Shown: positions 1-9,956 of the stretch, in pieces
Position numbering within the stretch: position 1 is the first letter of the stretch
Layout: each line of letters opens with the position of its first letter
From: Providencia rettgeri
GTDB lineage: Bacteria > Pseudomonadota > Gammaproteobacteria > Enterobacterales > Enterobacteriaceae
Reading direction: 5' to 3'
Length of the DNA stretch: 64,000 nt
Assembly: GCF_001874625.1 (NCBI RefSeq)
Contig: NZ_CP017671.1
Span: forward strand, 1,054,001 to 1,118,000
Notes under the pieces: generated by a model
What the model saw: only the letters and a program-made list of their open reading frames with translations
Databases searched by the model: none
What the model was told of the DNA's origin: nothing
Position numbers and translations under genes: made by a program

Positions 1-210
1 ATAGTAAGTACTATTTTATTTAAAAATTTAATATAACGTATTGACATTAAACTATTTCTTATGGATAATTTTGTTTTTGACATTATTTATACTATCAGTC
101 TCTTACGCTATGATTTCATAATCAAAACCTTTATTTGTTCTTAAATTTAAAATTTTTTTTGAAAAAATTTTAAAAAAGCCACTCTTTCATATAACCGAGG
201 AATTATAATA
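1..210. other. AT-rich intergenic leader at window edge
   Basis: This stretch is very AT-rich. Frame 1 is open from base 1 and stops at 34-36 after eleven mostly hydrophobic residues. It could be the last codons of a membrane protein such as a flippase or polymerase, but that is only a guess. A GAGG ribosome-binding site lies just before the ATG at 211. No promoter was assigned with confidence. Confidence 0.3.
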
Positions 211-1029
211 ATGTTCATAGATAGGCTAATCTCTATATTAGCATTCATAGTAAAGCAACGAAAGATACCTAATTTAATCAACCCTAAAACATTAACTGAA
301 AAAATATTACTATTAAAAATAAAACCTAGCCCAAAAGATATTAAATTAAGAAAGTTAGTTGCTGATAGAATAAAAGTTAGAAGTTACATTAAAAACAAAT
401 GCCAATTATGTGATTTAATTCCCATATTATGGAAAGGTGAAGAATTAACAATAGATATTTGGAACTCATTACCAGAAAAATTTGTAATTAAAGGAAACCA
501 TGGTTCTAAAATGGTCAGAATAGTAAATAAGAGCAACGATTCTTTTGAATCAGTTTATAATGATTCAATAAAATGGAAAAATACTGATTATTATAAAAGA
601 GGAAGGGAATGGGTATATAAAGATTTACCTCGAACTCTTATTATAGAAAAGCTTATAGAATTCAATTCAGATATTCCTCCTGATTATAAATTTTTTTGTT
701 TAAATGGCAAGGTAAATTTTGTACAAGTTGATTTATCTCGATTTAGGCAACATAAACGAAATATATATGACCGAGATTTCAATCTATTAGATGTAAAATA
801 TCAATTTCCTCAAGGTGAGGATATCCCTAAACCTAAACTATTTGAAAAGGGTTTGTTAATAGCTGAATCTCTTTCTAGTGACTTGGATTTTATTCGTGTG
901 GATTTATATATACTAGATGACAAAATTTACTTTGGTGAAATGACTAATTTTCCAGGTAACTGCTTAGAAAAATTCGTTCCCATAAGCTTCGATTTTAAAA
1001 TGGGAAAAAATCTATCTATTAATACCTAG
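211..1029 (+). CDS. TupA-like ATP-grasp polysaccharide biosynthesis protein
   Basis: This 272-residue soluble protein matches the TupA-like ATP-grasp family seen in teichuronopeptide, capsule and O-antigen loci, where members are thought to join amino acids or similar groups to sugars. Visible features are KGNHGS at residues 94-99, a PPDYKF segment near 156-161, and a C-terminal metal/ATP region with FIRVD near 227-231 and FGEMTNFPG near 241-249. The start follows a GAGG ribosome-binding site. The gene is much richer in A+T than ugd or wza downstream, as is usual for the variable part of polysaccharide loci. The family call is from motif recognition; the substrate is unknown. Confidence 0.7.
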   Translation: MFIDRLISILAFIVKQRKIPNLINPKTLTEKILLLKIKPSPKDIKLRKLVADRIKVRSYIKNKCQLCDLIPILWKGEELTIDIWNSLPEKFVIKGNHGSKMVRIVNKSNDSFESVYNDSIKWKNTDYYKRGREWVYKDLPRTLIIEKLIEFNSDIPPDYKFFCLNGKVNFVQVDLSRFRQHKRNIYDRDFNLLDVKYQFPQGEDIPKPKLFEKGLLIAESLSSDLDFIRVDLYILDDKIYFGEMTNFPGNCLEKFVPISFDFKMGKNLSINT

Positions 1030-1093
1030 CATGCTGCAATAATTTTGTTAATAGTATTTATGTATTCATTAAAATATCGTTAAGTTAAATAAT

Positions 1094-1912
1094 ATGATAA
1101 AAATAGCTGTTATAATGTCAGTTTATAAGAATGACGATCCAATTTTTTTGGATGCCGCGATAAATAGCGTTCTAAACCAAACATTTAAAAGTTTTGATAT
1201 TTACCTACAAGTGGATGGCCAGGTTCCTATTCAGCTATCCAATAAGCTCAATAATTATCAAAATAATTATCAAAATATATATATTGAATTTATTAATGAA
1301 AATAAAGGTCTTGCTTGGCAATTAAATAGGGCTATAAGCCGTTTATCAACTTCAAATATATATTCATTCATAGCAAGAATGGATGCAGATGATATATGTG
1401 AACCAGAGCGTTTTCAAAAGCAAATTGAGTATTTTCATAACCATCCTGATGTAGCTATTTGTGGAACTCAAGTTATCGAATTTCACGAGGATGGTTATAC
1501 TCAGTTGAAAAAAATTCCATGTAGTCATGCTATTTTAAGTCGCTATATAATTAAGCGTTGTCCTTTTAATCACCCCACGGTTATGTTTAACTTATCAAAT
1601 ATTAATATTAATCATATTCATTATAATCCAGCATTAATGAATACCCAAGATTATTATTTATGGGTTGACTTATTAGAGAAAAAGTACATTTTCGGAAACT
1701 TAGATGAGCCATTATTACGATTTAGAGTTGATAAAAATTTTTATAATCGAAGAGGTTTTAAAAAAGCCAAAAATGACTTTAACGCTCGTTTATATGCAAT
1801 GAAAAAACTAGATCTTTTTAGTCCATTAAATTTCATCTTTCTGCTTTTAATTGTATCCTTACGACTAAGCCCACCATTTTTAAAAAAATTTGCATATAAG
1901 TATTTAAGATAA
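1094..1912 (+). CDS. Family 2 glycosyltransferase
   Basis: This 272-residue GT-A fold glycosyltransferase would transfer a sugar from a nucleotide-sugar donor to the growing repeat unit on the cytoplasmic face. The N-terminus has the typical VIMSVYKNDDP strand-loop, followed by an AINSVLNQTF helix. The metal/nucleotide-binding MDADD motif is at residues 96-100. The C-terminal 25 residues are hydrophobic and could associate with the membrane. It lies 64 bp after the ATP-grasp gene in the same direction, so the two are probably co-transcribed. It is AT-rich. Donor and acceptor cannot be read from sequence. An IS element begins 10 bp after its stop codon. Confidence 0.85.
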   Translation: MIKIAVIMSVYKNDDPIFLDAAINSVLNQTFKSFDIYLQVDGQVPIQLSNKLNNYQNNYQNIYIEFINENKGLAWQLNRAISRLSTSNIYSFIARMDADDICEPERFQKQIEYFHNHPDVAICGTQVIEFHEDGYTQLKKIPCSHAILSRYIIKRCPFNHPTVMFNLSNININHIHYNPALMNTQDYYLWVDLLEKKYIFGNLDEPLLRFRVDKNFYNRRGFKKAKNDFNARLYAMKKLDLFSPLNFIFLLLIVSLRLSPPFLKKFAYKYLR

Positions 1913-1922
1913 TTATTACTTA

Positions 1923-2792
1923 GAATCTATCCCAAAAGGAATTGTCAGATAATACATAATGATAATTTATGACGGCAAAGCATGGTGGGCAACAAGTGGC
2001 AAATCAGTGATGAACTCTGGGAGAAAATGGCTCCTCTCATCCCGGAGCATAGAACTCAACACCCGCTGGGTACGCACCGCAAGCGGGTTGATAATCGCGC
2101 TGCAATGAACGCCATTTTCTTCGTACTCAGGACGGGTTGCCAGTGGAATGCGCTAAATGCCACCGGTATATGCTCGTCAAGCTCTGCTCATCGCCGATTT
2201 CAGGAGTGGCGGGATGCTGGCGTATTTGAACGCTTCTGGCAAAACGGGTTGCTTGCTTGCGAACAGTTGGACGCTATTGACTGGTCGTGGCTGTCGATGG
2301 ATGGTTGTATGACCAAATCACCGCTGGCAGGCTCAAAAAAACAGGCAGGAACCCAACAGACCGGGGGGAAACGGGGCGTAAAGCGCAGTCTGATGACTGA
2401 CGGGAACGGGCTTCCGCTTGCACTGGTTGTCGCTGGAGCAAATACGCACGACATAAAGCTGGTTGCGGATACGCTCGATGCCCTCCAGACGGGCAGACCG
2501 GGCAAGAGGCTCCGGTTGTGCATGGACAAAGGGTATGAAGCGGAATGGTTGGGATCGTATCTGAGAAGTCGTCGCTATGAACCTCATATCCAGTCACGGA
2601 AGGATGAATCAGAAGCCATCAAAAACACGGATTTTAAGGCCCACCGCTGGGTTGTAGAGAGAACACACAGTTGGATGAATCGCTACCGTCGTGTCCTGAC
2701 TCGTTGGGAGAAGAAGGTCGAGAATTATGAGGCGATGCTGCATTTTGCCTGTGGTATCATTGCCTGTAACAAAACCCTATTGAGATAGGTTC
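1923..2792 (+). mobile_element. IS5-family insertion sequence, complete, 870 bp
   Basis: The element has both ends. The left terminus (1923 onward, GAATCTATCCC) and the right terminus read inward from 2792 (GAACCTATCTC) form imperfect inverted repeats of about 18 bp. The 3-bp sequence TTA flanks it on both sides (1920-1922 and 2793-2795) and is most simply a target duplication. That fits the IS427-type branch of IS5, known for TNA duplications. One intact transposase gene fills it. Its base composition is clearly richer in G+C than the neighbouring glycosyltransferase gene. It separates the glycosyltransferase from the epimerase without breaking a recognisable gene. Confidence 0.88.
1982..2788 (+). 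CDS. IS5-family DDE transposase
   Basis: This 268-residue transposase has an N-terminal DUF4096-like region (residues about 8-80, with RTGCQWN at 51-56) followed by an RNase H-like DDE catalytic core. Likely catalytic residues are D107 in WLSMDG, D182 in CMDKGYE and E226 in the VVERTHSWMNRYRR signature. The frame is intact from start to stop, so the enzyme may be active. The stop codon lies inside the right terminal repeat, as is common for compact IS5 elements. Overlapping minus-strand ORFs here are shadows. Confidence 0.92.
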   Translation: MVGNKWQISDELWEKMAPLIPEHRTQHPLGTHRKRVDNRAAMNAIFFVLRTGCQWNALNATGICSSSSAHRRFQEWRDAGVFERFWQNGLLACEQLDAIDWSWLSMDGCMTKSPLAGSKKQAGTQQTGGKRGVKRSLMTDGNGLPLALVVAGANTHDIKLVADTLDALQTGRPGKRLRLCMDKGYEAEWLGSYLRSRRYEPHIQSRKDESEAIKNTDFKAHRWVVERTHSWMNRYRRVLTRWEKKVENYEAMLHFACGIIACNKTLLR

Positions 2793-2821
2793 TTAAAGTT
2801 TCTAAATAAAAGGATATATAA

Positions 2822-3823
2822 ATGAAATTTTTAATAACTGGCACTGCTGGTTTCATTGGCTATGCTGTAGCAAAAGAGTTATTAAATCAAGGGCATATCG
2901 TAGTTGGAATCGATAATGTAAATAACTATTATGATCAGGGGCTTAAACAATCTCGTTTACATCTCCTTGCGCAATACCCGCATTTTCGCTTTATTCCTCT
3001 CGATATTACTGAGCGTGAAAAAGTGGTAGACCTGTGTACTCAAGAAGGGTTTGATAGAGTGATCCACCTTGCTGCTCAGGCTGGTGTTCGTTACTCACTG
3101 CAAAACCCGTTTGCTTATGCAGACAGTAATCTTAATGGCCATCTTGCTATCTTAGAAGGCTGCCGACAAGCGAAAATCAAGCACTTAGTTTATGCGTCTT
3201 CCAGCTCAGTCTATGGGATCACTGACCAAACGCCATTTAGTACGGATATGCCTACTGACCATCCCGTTTCATTGTATGCGGCAACGAAGAAAGCCAATGA
3301 ATTGATGGCGCATTCCTATTCACATTTGTATCAGCTCCCGACGACCGGTTTGCGCTTCTTCACGGTGTATGGCCCGTGGGGCCGTCCAGATATGGCACTA
3401 TTCAAATTTACCAAAGCTATTTTAGCCGGTGAGCCAATCGATGTTTATAATAACGGCAATCTCAGCCGTGATTTCACTTTTATTGATGATATCGTGGAAG
3501 GGATCATCCGTATTTCCGATATAATCCCACAGGCAGACCCAGAAAACTGTTCGCTTTCACCTGCACAAAGCAGTGCGCCATACCGTTTATATAATATTGG
3601 GAATGGGCAGCCCGTCAAATTGACGGACTTTATTGCTGCACTTGAAAAATCATTAGGGAAAAAAGCGATTAAAAACTTTTTACCGATGCAGGCTGGGGAT
3701 GTGTATACCACTTGGGCGGACACTGAAGACCTATTTAAGGTCACCGGTTATCGCCCACAAGTTTCTATTGAGCAGGGCGTACAGGCATTTGTCGATTGGT
3801 ATCAATCCTACTACCGCCTGTAA
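2822..3823 (+). CDS. UDP-glucuronate 4-epimerase (NAD-dependent SDR epimerase)
   Basis: This 333-residue extended short-chain dehydrogenase/reductase most likely interconverts UDP-glucuronate and UDP-galacturonate. The Rossmann motif GTAGFIG is at 7-13, and the catalytic pair is Y152 and K156 in YAATK. The segments AGVRYSLQNPFAYADSNL (about 88-104) and GPWGRPDMALFKFT are characteristic of the uronate-epimerase branch. Its neighbour ugd makes UDP-glucuronate, which supports this substrate. The gene starts 30 bp after the IS, so its upstream region was replaced by the insertion. A related 4-epimerase acting on UDP-GlcNAc-type sugars cannot be excluded. Confidence 0.82.
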   Translation: MKFLITGTAGFIGYAVAKELLNQGHIVVGIDNVNNYYDQGLKQSRLHLLAQYPHFRFIPLDITEREKVVDLCTQEGFDRVIHLAAQAGVRYSLQNPFAYADSNLNGHLAILEGCRQAKIKHLVYASSSSVYGITDQTPFSTDMPTDHPVSLYAATKKANELMAHSYSHLYQLPTTGLRFFTVYGPWGRPDMALFKFTKAILAGEPIDVYNNGNLSRDFTFIDDIVEGIIRISDIIPQADPENCSLSPAQSSAPYRLYNIGNGQPVKLTDFIAALEKSLGKKAIKNFLPMQAGDVYTTWADTEDLFKVTGYRPQVSIEQGVQAFVDWYQSYYRL

Positions 3824-3874
3824 AATATCATCAATTTCCCTGTAATGTCCTAAGATGGATTTGAGAGGTCAGTT

Positions 3875-5041
3875 TTGAAAATAGCAATTGCCGGTACAGG
3901 CTATGTGGGTCTGTCTAACGCCATGTTACTGTCACAAAACCATGAAGTGGTGGCCGTCGACATCGTGCCTGAAAAAGTGGCGATGCTGAACAATAAGCAA
4001 TCGCCGATTATCGATACCGAAATTGAACAGTTTTTACGTGAAAAAACACTCAATTTCCGTGCAACCCAAGATATTGTTGAAGCCTATACGGGCGCACAGT
4101 ATGTGATTGTAGCCACACCGACTGACTATGACCCGAAAAGCAACTACTTCAATACCAAGTCAGTTGAATCGGTCATTCATGATGTGCAGAAAATTAACCC
4201 TACAGCCACCATTATTGTTAAATCCACCATCCCTGTTGGCTTTACTGAGCGCCTGCGTGAAGAGTTTGGCTACACCAATGTGATTTTCTCCCCTGAATTT
4301 TTACGTGAAGGCCGCGCGCTGTGGGATAACTTGTACCCATCACGCATTGTGGTGGGTGAACGCTCTGAGCGAGCGGAAATCTTTGCGGATTTGCTGCTCG
4401 AAGGCGCTATCAAAAAAGATGTCCCTGTGCTGTTTACCGATGGCACTGAAGCGGAAGCGATTAAATTATTCGCCAATACTTACTTAGCGATGCGTGTGGC
4501 CTATTTCAATGAATTAGATACCTATGCAGAGAGTCGTGGCTTGAACGCACGTCAAATCATCGAAGGGGTGTCTTTAGACCCACGTATTGGCAGCCATTAT
4601 AACAACCCTTCATTTGGTTACGGCGGTTATTGCTTGCCGAAAGACACCAAGCAGCTACTGGCTAACTATGACGATGTACCGAATAACCTCATTAATGCGA
4701 TTGTGGAATCTAACCGTACCCGTAAAGACTTTATCTCAGATGCGATTATTGCCAAAGCGCCACGTAAAGTCGGGGTATATCGTTTAGTGATGAAAGCGGG
4801 TTCGGACAACTTCCGCGCCTCGGCGGTACAAGGTGTGATGAAACGCATCAAAGCCAAAGGCATTGAAGTGATTGTGTATGAGCCAGTGCTTAAAGAGGAC
4901 GAATTTTTCCGCTCCAAAGTGTATCATGATCTTGAAGCATTCAAAGCCGATAGCGATATTATTTTAGCCAACCGGATGGTGCCTGAACTCGAAGATGTCG
5001 CAGAGAAAGTGTATACACGTGATCTGTTTGGCAATGATTAA
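3875..5041 (+). CDS. ugd: UDP-glucose 6-dehydrogenase
   Basis: This 388-residue enzyme oxidises UDP-glucose twice with NAD+ to UDP-glucuronate. The N-terminal nucleotide-binding motif GTGYVG is at 7-12. The [10 protein letters not shown] segment is near 139-148, and the catalytic cysteine is C253 in [11 protein letters not shown]. The length matches the short bacterial Ugd family. The start is a TTG codon about 6 bp after GAGAGG. The gene lies 51 bp after the epimerase and probably shares its transcript. In enterobacteria Ugd serves capsule, colanic acid and lipid A aminoarabinose synthesis; here the position points to the surface polymer. Confidence 0.96.
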   Translation: MKIAIAGTGYVGLSNAMLLSQNHEVVAVDIVPEKVAMLNNKQSPIIDTEIEQFLREKTLNFRATQDIVEAYTGAQYVIVATPTDYDPKSNYFNTKSVESVIHDVQKINPTATIIVKSTIPVGFTERLREEFGYTNVIFSPEFLREGRALWDNLYPSRIVVGERSERAEIFADLLLEGAIKKDVPVLFTDGTEAEAIKLFANTYLAMRVAYFNELDTYAESRGLNARQIIEGVSLDPRIGSHYNNPSFGYGGYCLPKDTKQLLANYDDVPNNLINAIVESNRTRKDFISDAIIAKAPRKVGVYRLVMKAGSDNFRASAVQGVMKRIKAKGIEVIVYEPVLKEDEFFRSKVYHDLEAFKADSDIILANRMVPELEDVAEKVYTRDLFGND

Positions 5042-5127
5042 GCGATAGGCTAAATTTATCGTTCTGCTTTTGCCAAAAATTTACCTTCGCTATAAACTAC
5101 CTAAAAAATTATATTAAACACGTACAC

Positions 5128-5165
5128 GTATAAGTGGGATGATGATAGCAATCCATCACTTATAC
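5128..5165 (+). other. Stem-loop in the wza leader
   Basis: A perfect 9-bp inverted repeat (GTATAAGTG at 5128-5136 and CACTTATAC at 5157-5165) is extended inward by GGAT/ATCC. It lies in the ugd-wza gap about 35 bp before the wza start. No T-run follows directly, so it does not look like a simple terminator. It may be an operator or an RNA structure controlling wza; the function is unknown. Confidence 0.4.
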
Positions 5166-5199
5166 CTTATCTAAACATTTTTTATCATAGGATGGTCTT

Positions 5200-6354
5200 G
5201 TGCTTAGTAAGCGTCTCCCACTTACACTACTCGCAGCCAGCATTTTGCTCACCGGCTGTACCGTTACCCCTGGTGTCTATATGTCTACATCAGGCAAAAA
5301 TGTCGTCGACACTGGCGATCGTGATATCTCTAAATTTGTGGATATCTACCCGATTTCACCAAAACTGTTAGATGAGATGTATGTGGCTCCAGTTATCGCC
5401 AAGCCAAACCCTACACTTGAAAAGCAACTTTCAACCTATGAATACCGTGTGGGTGTGGGTGACGTATTAACCATCACAGTGTGGGATCACCCTGAATTAA
5501 CTATTCCAGCGGGTTCTTATCGTAGCGCTGCCGACTCAGGTAACTGGGTTCATTCCAATGGCACCATTTACTACCCTTATATCGGTAACGTGAAGGTTGT
5601 TGGCAAAACGCTGTCGGAGATCCGTAATTTAGTTAGCAGTAAACTGGCTACCTATATTGAATCCCCACAAGTGGATGTCAGTATTGCGGCATTCCGCTCA
5701 CAAAAAATGTATGTTTCTGGTGAGGTCGCAAAACCAGGTACATTGCCAATTACCAATATCCCTCTGACCGTTCTGGAAGCCTTTAATAACGCGGGCGGTC
5801 TCACCGAAAAAGCCGATTGGGATAACGTCGTGCTGACCCGTAATGGCAAAGAAATTAAACTCTCATTGCAATCATTGGTACAGTATGGCGATATGACCCA
5901 AAACTATCTGATGATCCCAGGTGATACACTTTATGTACCACGCAACGACGGGCAAAAAGTATTTGTGATGGGTGAAGTCGGCCAGCCAAATACCCTGACT
6001 ATTGATCGTGCAGGTATGAGTATCACTGAAGCACTGAGTAAAGCAGGGGGTATCGATCAAACAACCGCTAATGCAACCGGTGTGTTTGTTATCCGTCCAA
6101 TTAAAAACCAAACCTCTGGCGATAAAGAACTTGATGCGTTGCTACCGAAAAAAATGGCAGCGGTGTATCAGTTAGATTTATCGGATGCCACGGCAATGGT
6201 GATGGGTACAGAGTTTAAACTACAACCATACGATCTGGTCTATGTTACCGCCGCGCCTGTGGTACGTTGGAACCGTCTGATCACTCAATTGCTACCAACC
6301 ATCGCAACTTATAATCAGTTAACCGAAGGTACTAAACGTATTCATGACTGGTAA
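5200..6354 (+). CDS. wza: Polysaccharide export outer-membrane lipoprotein Wza
   Basis: This 384-residue lipoprotein forms the octameric channel that carries group 1-type capsule or exopolysaccharide through the periplasm and outer membrane. The signal peptide ends in the lipobox LTGC with C20. A Poly_export domain beginning near [18 protein letters not shown] and SLBB repeats (around [11 protein letters not shown] and [11 protein letters not shown]) follow, with a C-terminal amphipathic segment containing [12 protein letters not shown]. The start is a GTG after AGGATGG. It is followed by wzb after 5 bp. The length is close to E. coli Wza (379). Confidence 0.96.
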   Translation: MLSKRLPLTLLAASILLTGCTVTPGVYMSTSGKNVVDTGDRDISKFVDIYPISPKLLDEMYVAPVIAKPNPTLEKQLSTYEYRVGVGDVLTITVWDHPELTIPAGSYRSAADSGNWVHSNGTIYYPYIGNVKVVGKTLSEIRNLVSSKLATYIESPQVDVSIAAFRSQKMYVSGEVAKPGTLPITNIPLTVLEAFNNAGGLTEKADWDNVVLTRNGKEIKLSLQSLVQYGDMTQNYLMIPGDTLYVPRNDGQKVFVMGEVGQPNTLTIDRAGMSITEALSKAGGIDQTTANATGVFVIRPIKNQTSGDKELDALLPKKMAAVYQLDLSDATAMVMGTEFKLQPYDLVYVTAAPVVRWNRLITQLLPTIATYNQLTEGTKRIHDW

Positions 6355-6359
6355 TCCAT

Positions 6360-6788
6360 ATGTTTAATAATATTCTCGTTGTTTGTATGGGGAATATATG
6401 CCGCTCCCCCACGGGGGAGCGCCTATTACAAGCCCGTTTCCCCGATAAAAAAGTGCACTCCGCGGGCATTATCGCCAAAGAGGATCGCCCCGCTTATGAT
6501 AGCGCCATCCGTATTGCACAAAACCACAATCTCTCCTTAGATGGCCATCAATCACGTCGTTTAACCAGTGAATTATGTAAAGAAGCAGACTTAATCCTAG
6601 TGATGGAAAACGACCATATTGATAGGATCCATCAACAATTCCCCGAGACGCGTGGCAAAGTCATATTATTCGGCCAGTGGCTAAATAAAACCGAGATCCC
6701 AGATCCGCATAAACGCAGTGATGAAATGTTCGAGCATGTTTATCAACTGATGGAAAAAGCCGTTATACAGTGGCAAGGGAAAATTTAA
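6360..6788 (+). CDS. wzb: Low-molecular-weight protein-tyrosine phosphatase Wzb
   Basis: This 142-residue cytoplasmic phosphatase dephosphorylates the tyrosine kinase Wzc and so drives cycling of polymer assembly. The P-loop C(X)5R is visible as C9 to R15 in VCMGNICRSP. The general-acid aspartate lies in the IPDPHK motif near the C-terminus. It sits 5 bp after wza and 34 bp before wzc, the normal order. Length and motifs agree with the family. Confidence 0.95.
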   Translation: MFNNILVVCMGNICRSPTGERLLQARFPDKKVHSAGIIAKEDRPAYDSAIRIAQNHNLSLDGHQSRRLTSELCKEADLILVMENDHIDRIHQQFPETRGKVILFGQWLNKTEIPDPHKRSDEMFEHVYQLMEKAVIQWQGKI

Positions 6789-6822
6789 TTTTAATTTTGG
6801 AAGGCTTAGCATTTAACTGATT

Positions 6823-8901
6823 ATGAACACGACAAAAAATAGCTCCCCTGCCTCGGACGAGATCGATCTGCTGGCGCTTTTTAAAGTATTAAAGTCCAGT
6901 TATCTTAAAATCGGCTTTTTTACTCTGTTTTTTATTTTGCTTGCAGCAGCTTACAGTTTTTTAGCGACTCCTATCTATCAAGCTAATGCGACACTGCAAT
7001 ATGACAAAGCCAGCCAAGTTTCTCTTGTTGACCAAATGAGTGAAATGATGCCATTAGCCAGCAGTGGTGGCCAAGTCGATTCCGAAATTGAAGTCATTAA
7101 GTCACGAATGGTGCTGGGCAAAACCGTGACTAACCTGAATTTAGATACTCAAATCGCACCGGCAGGCTTTTTTGATAAGCTGTGGGGTGATAAAACCGAT
7201 GCTGTCGTGGCTCTCTATTTAGTTCCTGAAGACTTTATTGGAAAGCCTGCGACGTTGACCTATTTGGGTGATAACAAATATTCTCTCAATATTGAAGGTC
7301 AAGTTCTTGAAGGCACCGTTGGTATTCTCTTAAAACAAGACGATATTAGTTTATTGGTTTCATCCTTAGTTGCAGAGGTTGGTCAAGAATTTACCTTAGT
7401 TAAAAATGCGCGTTATTCAACCATTGAAAACCTACGTAACACTTTAACTATTGCAGAAGTGGGTAAAGGAACCGGTATTATCAATATGGCCATTAAAGGT
7501 GCCGATAAAACCGAAAACGTGCAAATCTTAAACAGCATTATTCAAAATTACGTCGACCAAAATACCGAGCGTAAAAAAGAAGTCACAAATAACACCTTAT
7601 TATTCTTAGATGAATATCTGCCTAAGATTAAAACCAAGCTGGATAACTATGAAAACCAGCTAAACACCTTCCGTAAAAAGAATGAATCTATCGACTTATC
7701 ATTAGAAGCCAAATCCGCCCTTGATAGTGCTTTGCAAGTCGAAGAAAAGTTAAATGAACTCACCTTTAAAGAAGTTGAAATTCAGCAATTATATACACGC
7801 AACCACCCAGCTTACCAATCACTGCTTGATAAGCGCCAGCAGCTGTTACGTGAGAAAGAGAAAATCAGTAAAGCGATTCAAAAACTGCCAAATACTCAAC
7901 AACAAATTGTTCGTTTAACCCGTGATGTAGAATCTGAGCAAGCTATTTACAATCAATTAGTGGCAAAACAGCAGGAACTGAGTGTATTAAACTCAGGGAT
8001 CACCGCTGATGTGCGTATTATTGACTCTGCCGAATCTCAACCGAATGCCGTAGCACCTAAGAAAGCATTAATCTTAGTATTAGCTGCAATACTCGGCTTT
8101 ATTGTGGGTTGTGCATATGTGATTGCTCGTGAGTTCTTTAATAATAAAATTAAAGGCACTGAGGATATTGATGCACTGGGCATCAACGTCTATGCCACTA
8201 TTCCTTTCTCTACCCATGAGAAGAAATTGATTGCAGAAGGTAATAAACATCCACTCGCACTAGAAAAACCTGCCGATACGGCGGTTGAAGCCATTCGTTC
8301 TTTGCGTACTAGTGTTTACTTCTCGGTCATGAACCAAGGTAATAATCTGGTTATGGTCACCAGTGCTTCACCGGGTGTAGGTAAAAGCTTTATTACCTCC
8401 AATATGGCGGTGGTGTTAGCAAATGCAGGCAAAAAAGTATTGTTAATCGATACTGACTTACGTAAAGGCCGTATCCATAAAACCTTTGGATTAAGCAATA
8501 AATTAGGTCTATCCGATTATCTCTCACAATCAGATACTAGCCAGCCAAATATTCATAACAGTGTGATTGAAAACCTCGACGTGATTTGTCGCGGTAAGAA
8601 TGTCACTCACTCTTCTGAATTGCTGATGAGCGAGCGCTTTAAACGTTTACTTGATACGGTGAAAGGTCAATACGATATCGTCGTGATTGATACTGCGCCA
8701 ATACTGGCAATCACCGACTCAGCTATTATTGGTAAGTACGTTGGGACCTCATTGCTTATCGCCTATTATGGTGTGAACACGGTGAAAGATATTGAGCTAT
8801 CGCTCAAACGCTTTAAGCAAAACGATATCGAAATTACGGGTGTGATCTTAAATGGTATCGATGCCAAGTCAGACGATTATAATTATGTTTATGAGTACTA
8901 G
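6823..8901 (+). CDS. wzc: Polysaccharide co-polymerase / tyrosine autokinase Wzc
   Basis: This 692-residue inner-membrane kinase works with Wza to control capsule or exopolysaccharide polymerisation and export. It has an N-terminal Wzz domain with a membrane segment near residues 29-49, a long periplasmic coiled region (about 220-400), a second membrane segment near 410-430, and a cytoplasmic BY-kinase domain with Walker A ending PGVGKS at 517-522. The Walker B-like segment is VVIDTAPI. The C-terminus has four tyrosines in SDDYNYVYEY, a smaller autophosphorylation cluster than in E. coli Wzc. It is co-transcribed with wza and wzb. Confidence 0.95.
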   Translation: MNTTKNSSPASDEIDLLALFKVLKSSYLKIGFFTLFFILLAAAYSFLATPIYQANATLQYDKASQVSLVDQMSEMMPLASSGGQVDSEIEVIKSRMVLGKTVTNLNLDTQIAPAGFFDKLWGDKTDAVVALYLVPEDFIGKPATLTYLGDNKYSLNIEGQVLEGTVGILLKQDDISLLVSSLVAEVGQEFTLVKNARYSTIENLRNTLTIAEVGKGTGIINMAIKGADKTENVQILNSIIQNYVDQNTERKKEVTNNTLLFLDEYLPKIKTKLDNYENQLNTFRKKNESIDLSLEAKSALDSALQVEEKLNELTFKEVEIQQLYTRNHPAYQSLLDKRQQLLREKEKISKAIQKLPNTQQQIVRLTRDVESEQAIYNQLVAKQQELSVLNSGITADVRIIDSAESQPNAVAPKKALILVLAAILGFIVGCAYVIAREFFNNKIKGTEDIDALGINVYATIPFSTHEKKLIAEGNKHPLALEKPADTAVEAIRSLRTSVYFSVMNQGNNLVMVTSASPGVGKSFITSNMAVVLANAGKKVLLIDTDLRKGRIHKTFGLSNKLGLSDYLSQSDTSQPNIHNSVIENLDVICRGKNVTHSSELLMSERFKRLLDTVKGQYDIVVIDTAPILAITDSAIIGKYVGTSLLIAYYGVNTVKDIELSLKRFKQNDIEITGVILNGIDAKSDDYNYVYEY

Positions 8902-8910
8902 GAAAGTACA

Positions 8911-9933
8911 ATGAAAAACGCAAAAGTATTAGTCACTGGTGGTCTTGGCTACATTGGTAGCCATACCTGTGTACAGATGATCGAACAAGGCATGCAGCCA
9001 ATTATTTTAGATAATCTCTGCAATGCTAATCCTGAAGTACTAAATCGCATTGAAACCATTACTGGCACTAAACCTATTTTCTACGTCGGTGATGTACGTG
9101 ATAGCAAAATTTTAGATACCATTTTTGCTGAACATCAAATTGCATCGGTGATTCACTTTGCAGGGCTAAAAGCCGTGGGTGAGTCAGTTCAAAAACCGAT
9201 TGAGTACTATGACAATAATGTTAATGGTACTTTGGTTTTAATCACATCAATGCAAAAAGCGGGTGTAAAAAGCCTCATTTTTAGTTCTTCCGCGACGGTG
9301 TATGGTGATCCTGAAGAAGTACCGTTAACTGAAGAATCGAAAGTAGGTGGTACAACCAACCCATATGGTACTAGCAAATATATGGTTGAACGCATTCTTA
9401 CCGATTTACATATTGCGCATGATGAATGGTCACTGACTTTATTACGTTATTTTAACCCTGTCGGAGCTCATACTTCAGGTTTAATGGGGGAAGACCCTCA
9501 AGGTATTCCAAATAATTTGACCCCTTATATTGCTCAAGTTGCTGTTGGTCGTCATAAAGAAGTGATGGTATTTGGCGCTGACTACCCAACACCAGATGGT
9601 ACTGGTGTTCGTGATTATATCCATGTTATGGATTTAGCGAGTGGACACATTGCTGCCTTGAATGGTGTTAGTCAAAAAGCAGGGCTCCATATTTATAATT
9701 TAGGCACCGGTAAAGGCACTAGTGTATTAGAAATGATCGCTGCTTTCGAAAAGGCATCAAGCAAACAGATCCAATACAAAATAGTTGCTCGCCGCCCCGG
9801 TGATATTGCTGAATGCTGGTCTAGCCCTAATAAAGCCTTTACTGATTTAGGCTGGCAAGCTCAGTACTCCGTGCAAGATATGGTGAACGATAGTTGGCGT
9901 TGGCAATCGCAAAACCCTAATGGCTATAAATAG
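8911..9933 (+). CDS. galE: UDP-glucose 4-epimerase
   Basis: This 340-residue SDR enzyme interconverts UDP-glucose and UDP-galactose using bound NAD+. GGLGYIG near residues 10-16 binds NAD. SSSATVYG and YGTSK supply the catalytic Ser/Thr and Tyr-Lys. The RYFNPVGAH and NPNGYK segments are typical of GalE. It starts 10 bp after wzc and closes the polysaccharide operon, so it probably supplies UDP-galactose for the polymer instead of being part of a gal operon. UDP-GlcNAc could be an additional substrate. Confidence 0.95.
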   Translation: MKNAKVLVTGGLGYIGSHTCVQMIEQGMQPIILDNLCNANPEVLNRIETITGTKPIFYVGDVRDSKILDTIFAEHQIASVIHFAGLKAVGESVQKPIEYYDNNVNGTLVLITSMQKAGVKSLIFSSSATVYGDPEEVPLTEESKVGGTTNPYGTSKYMVERILTDLHIAHDEWSLTLLRYFNPVGAHTSGLMGEDPQGIPNNLTPYIAQVAVGRHKEVMVFGADYPTPDGTGVRDYIHVMDLASGHIAALNGVSQKAGLHIYNLGTGKGTSVLEMIAAFEKASSKQIQYKIVARRPGDIAECWSSPNKAFTDLGWQAQYSVQDMVNDSWRWQSQNPNGYK

Positions 9934-9956
9934 ATTTATTTTATTTAGGTTAACAT

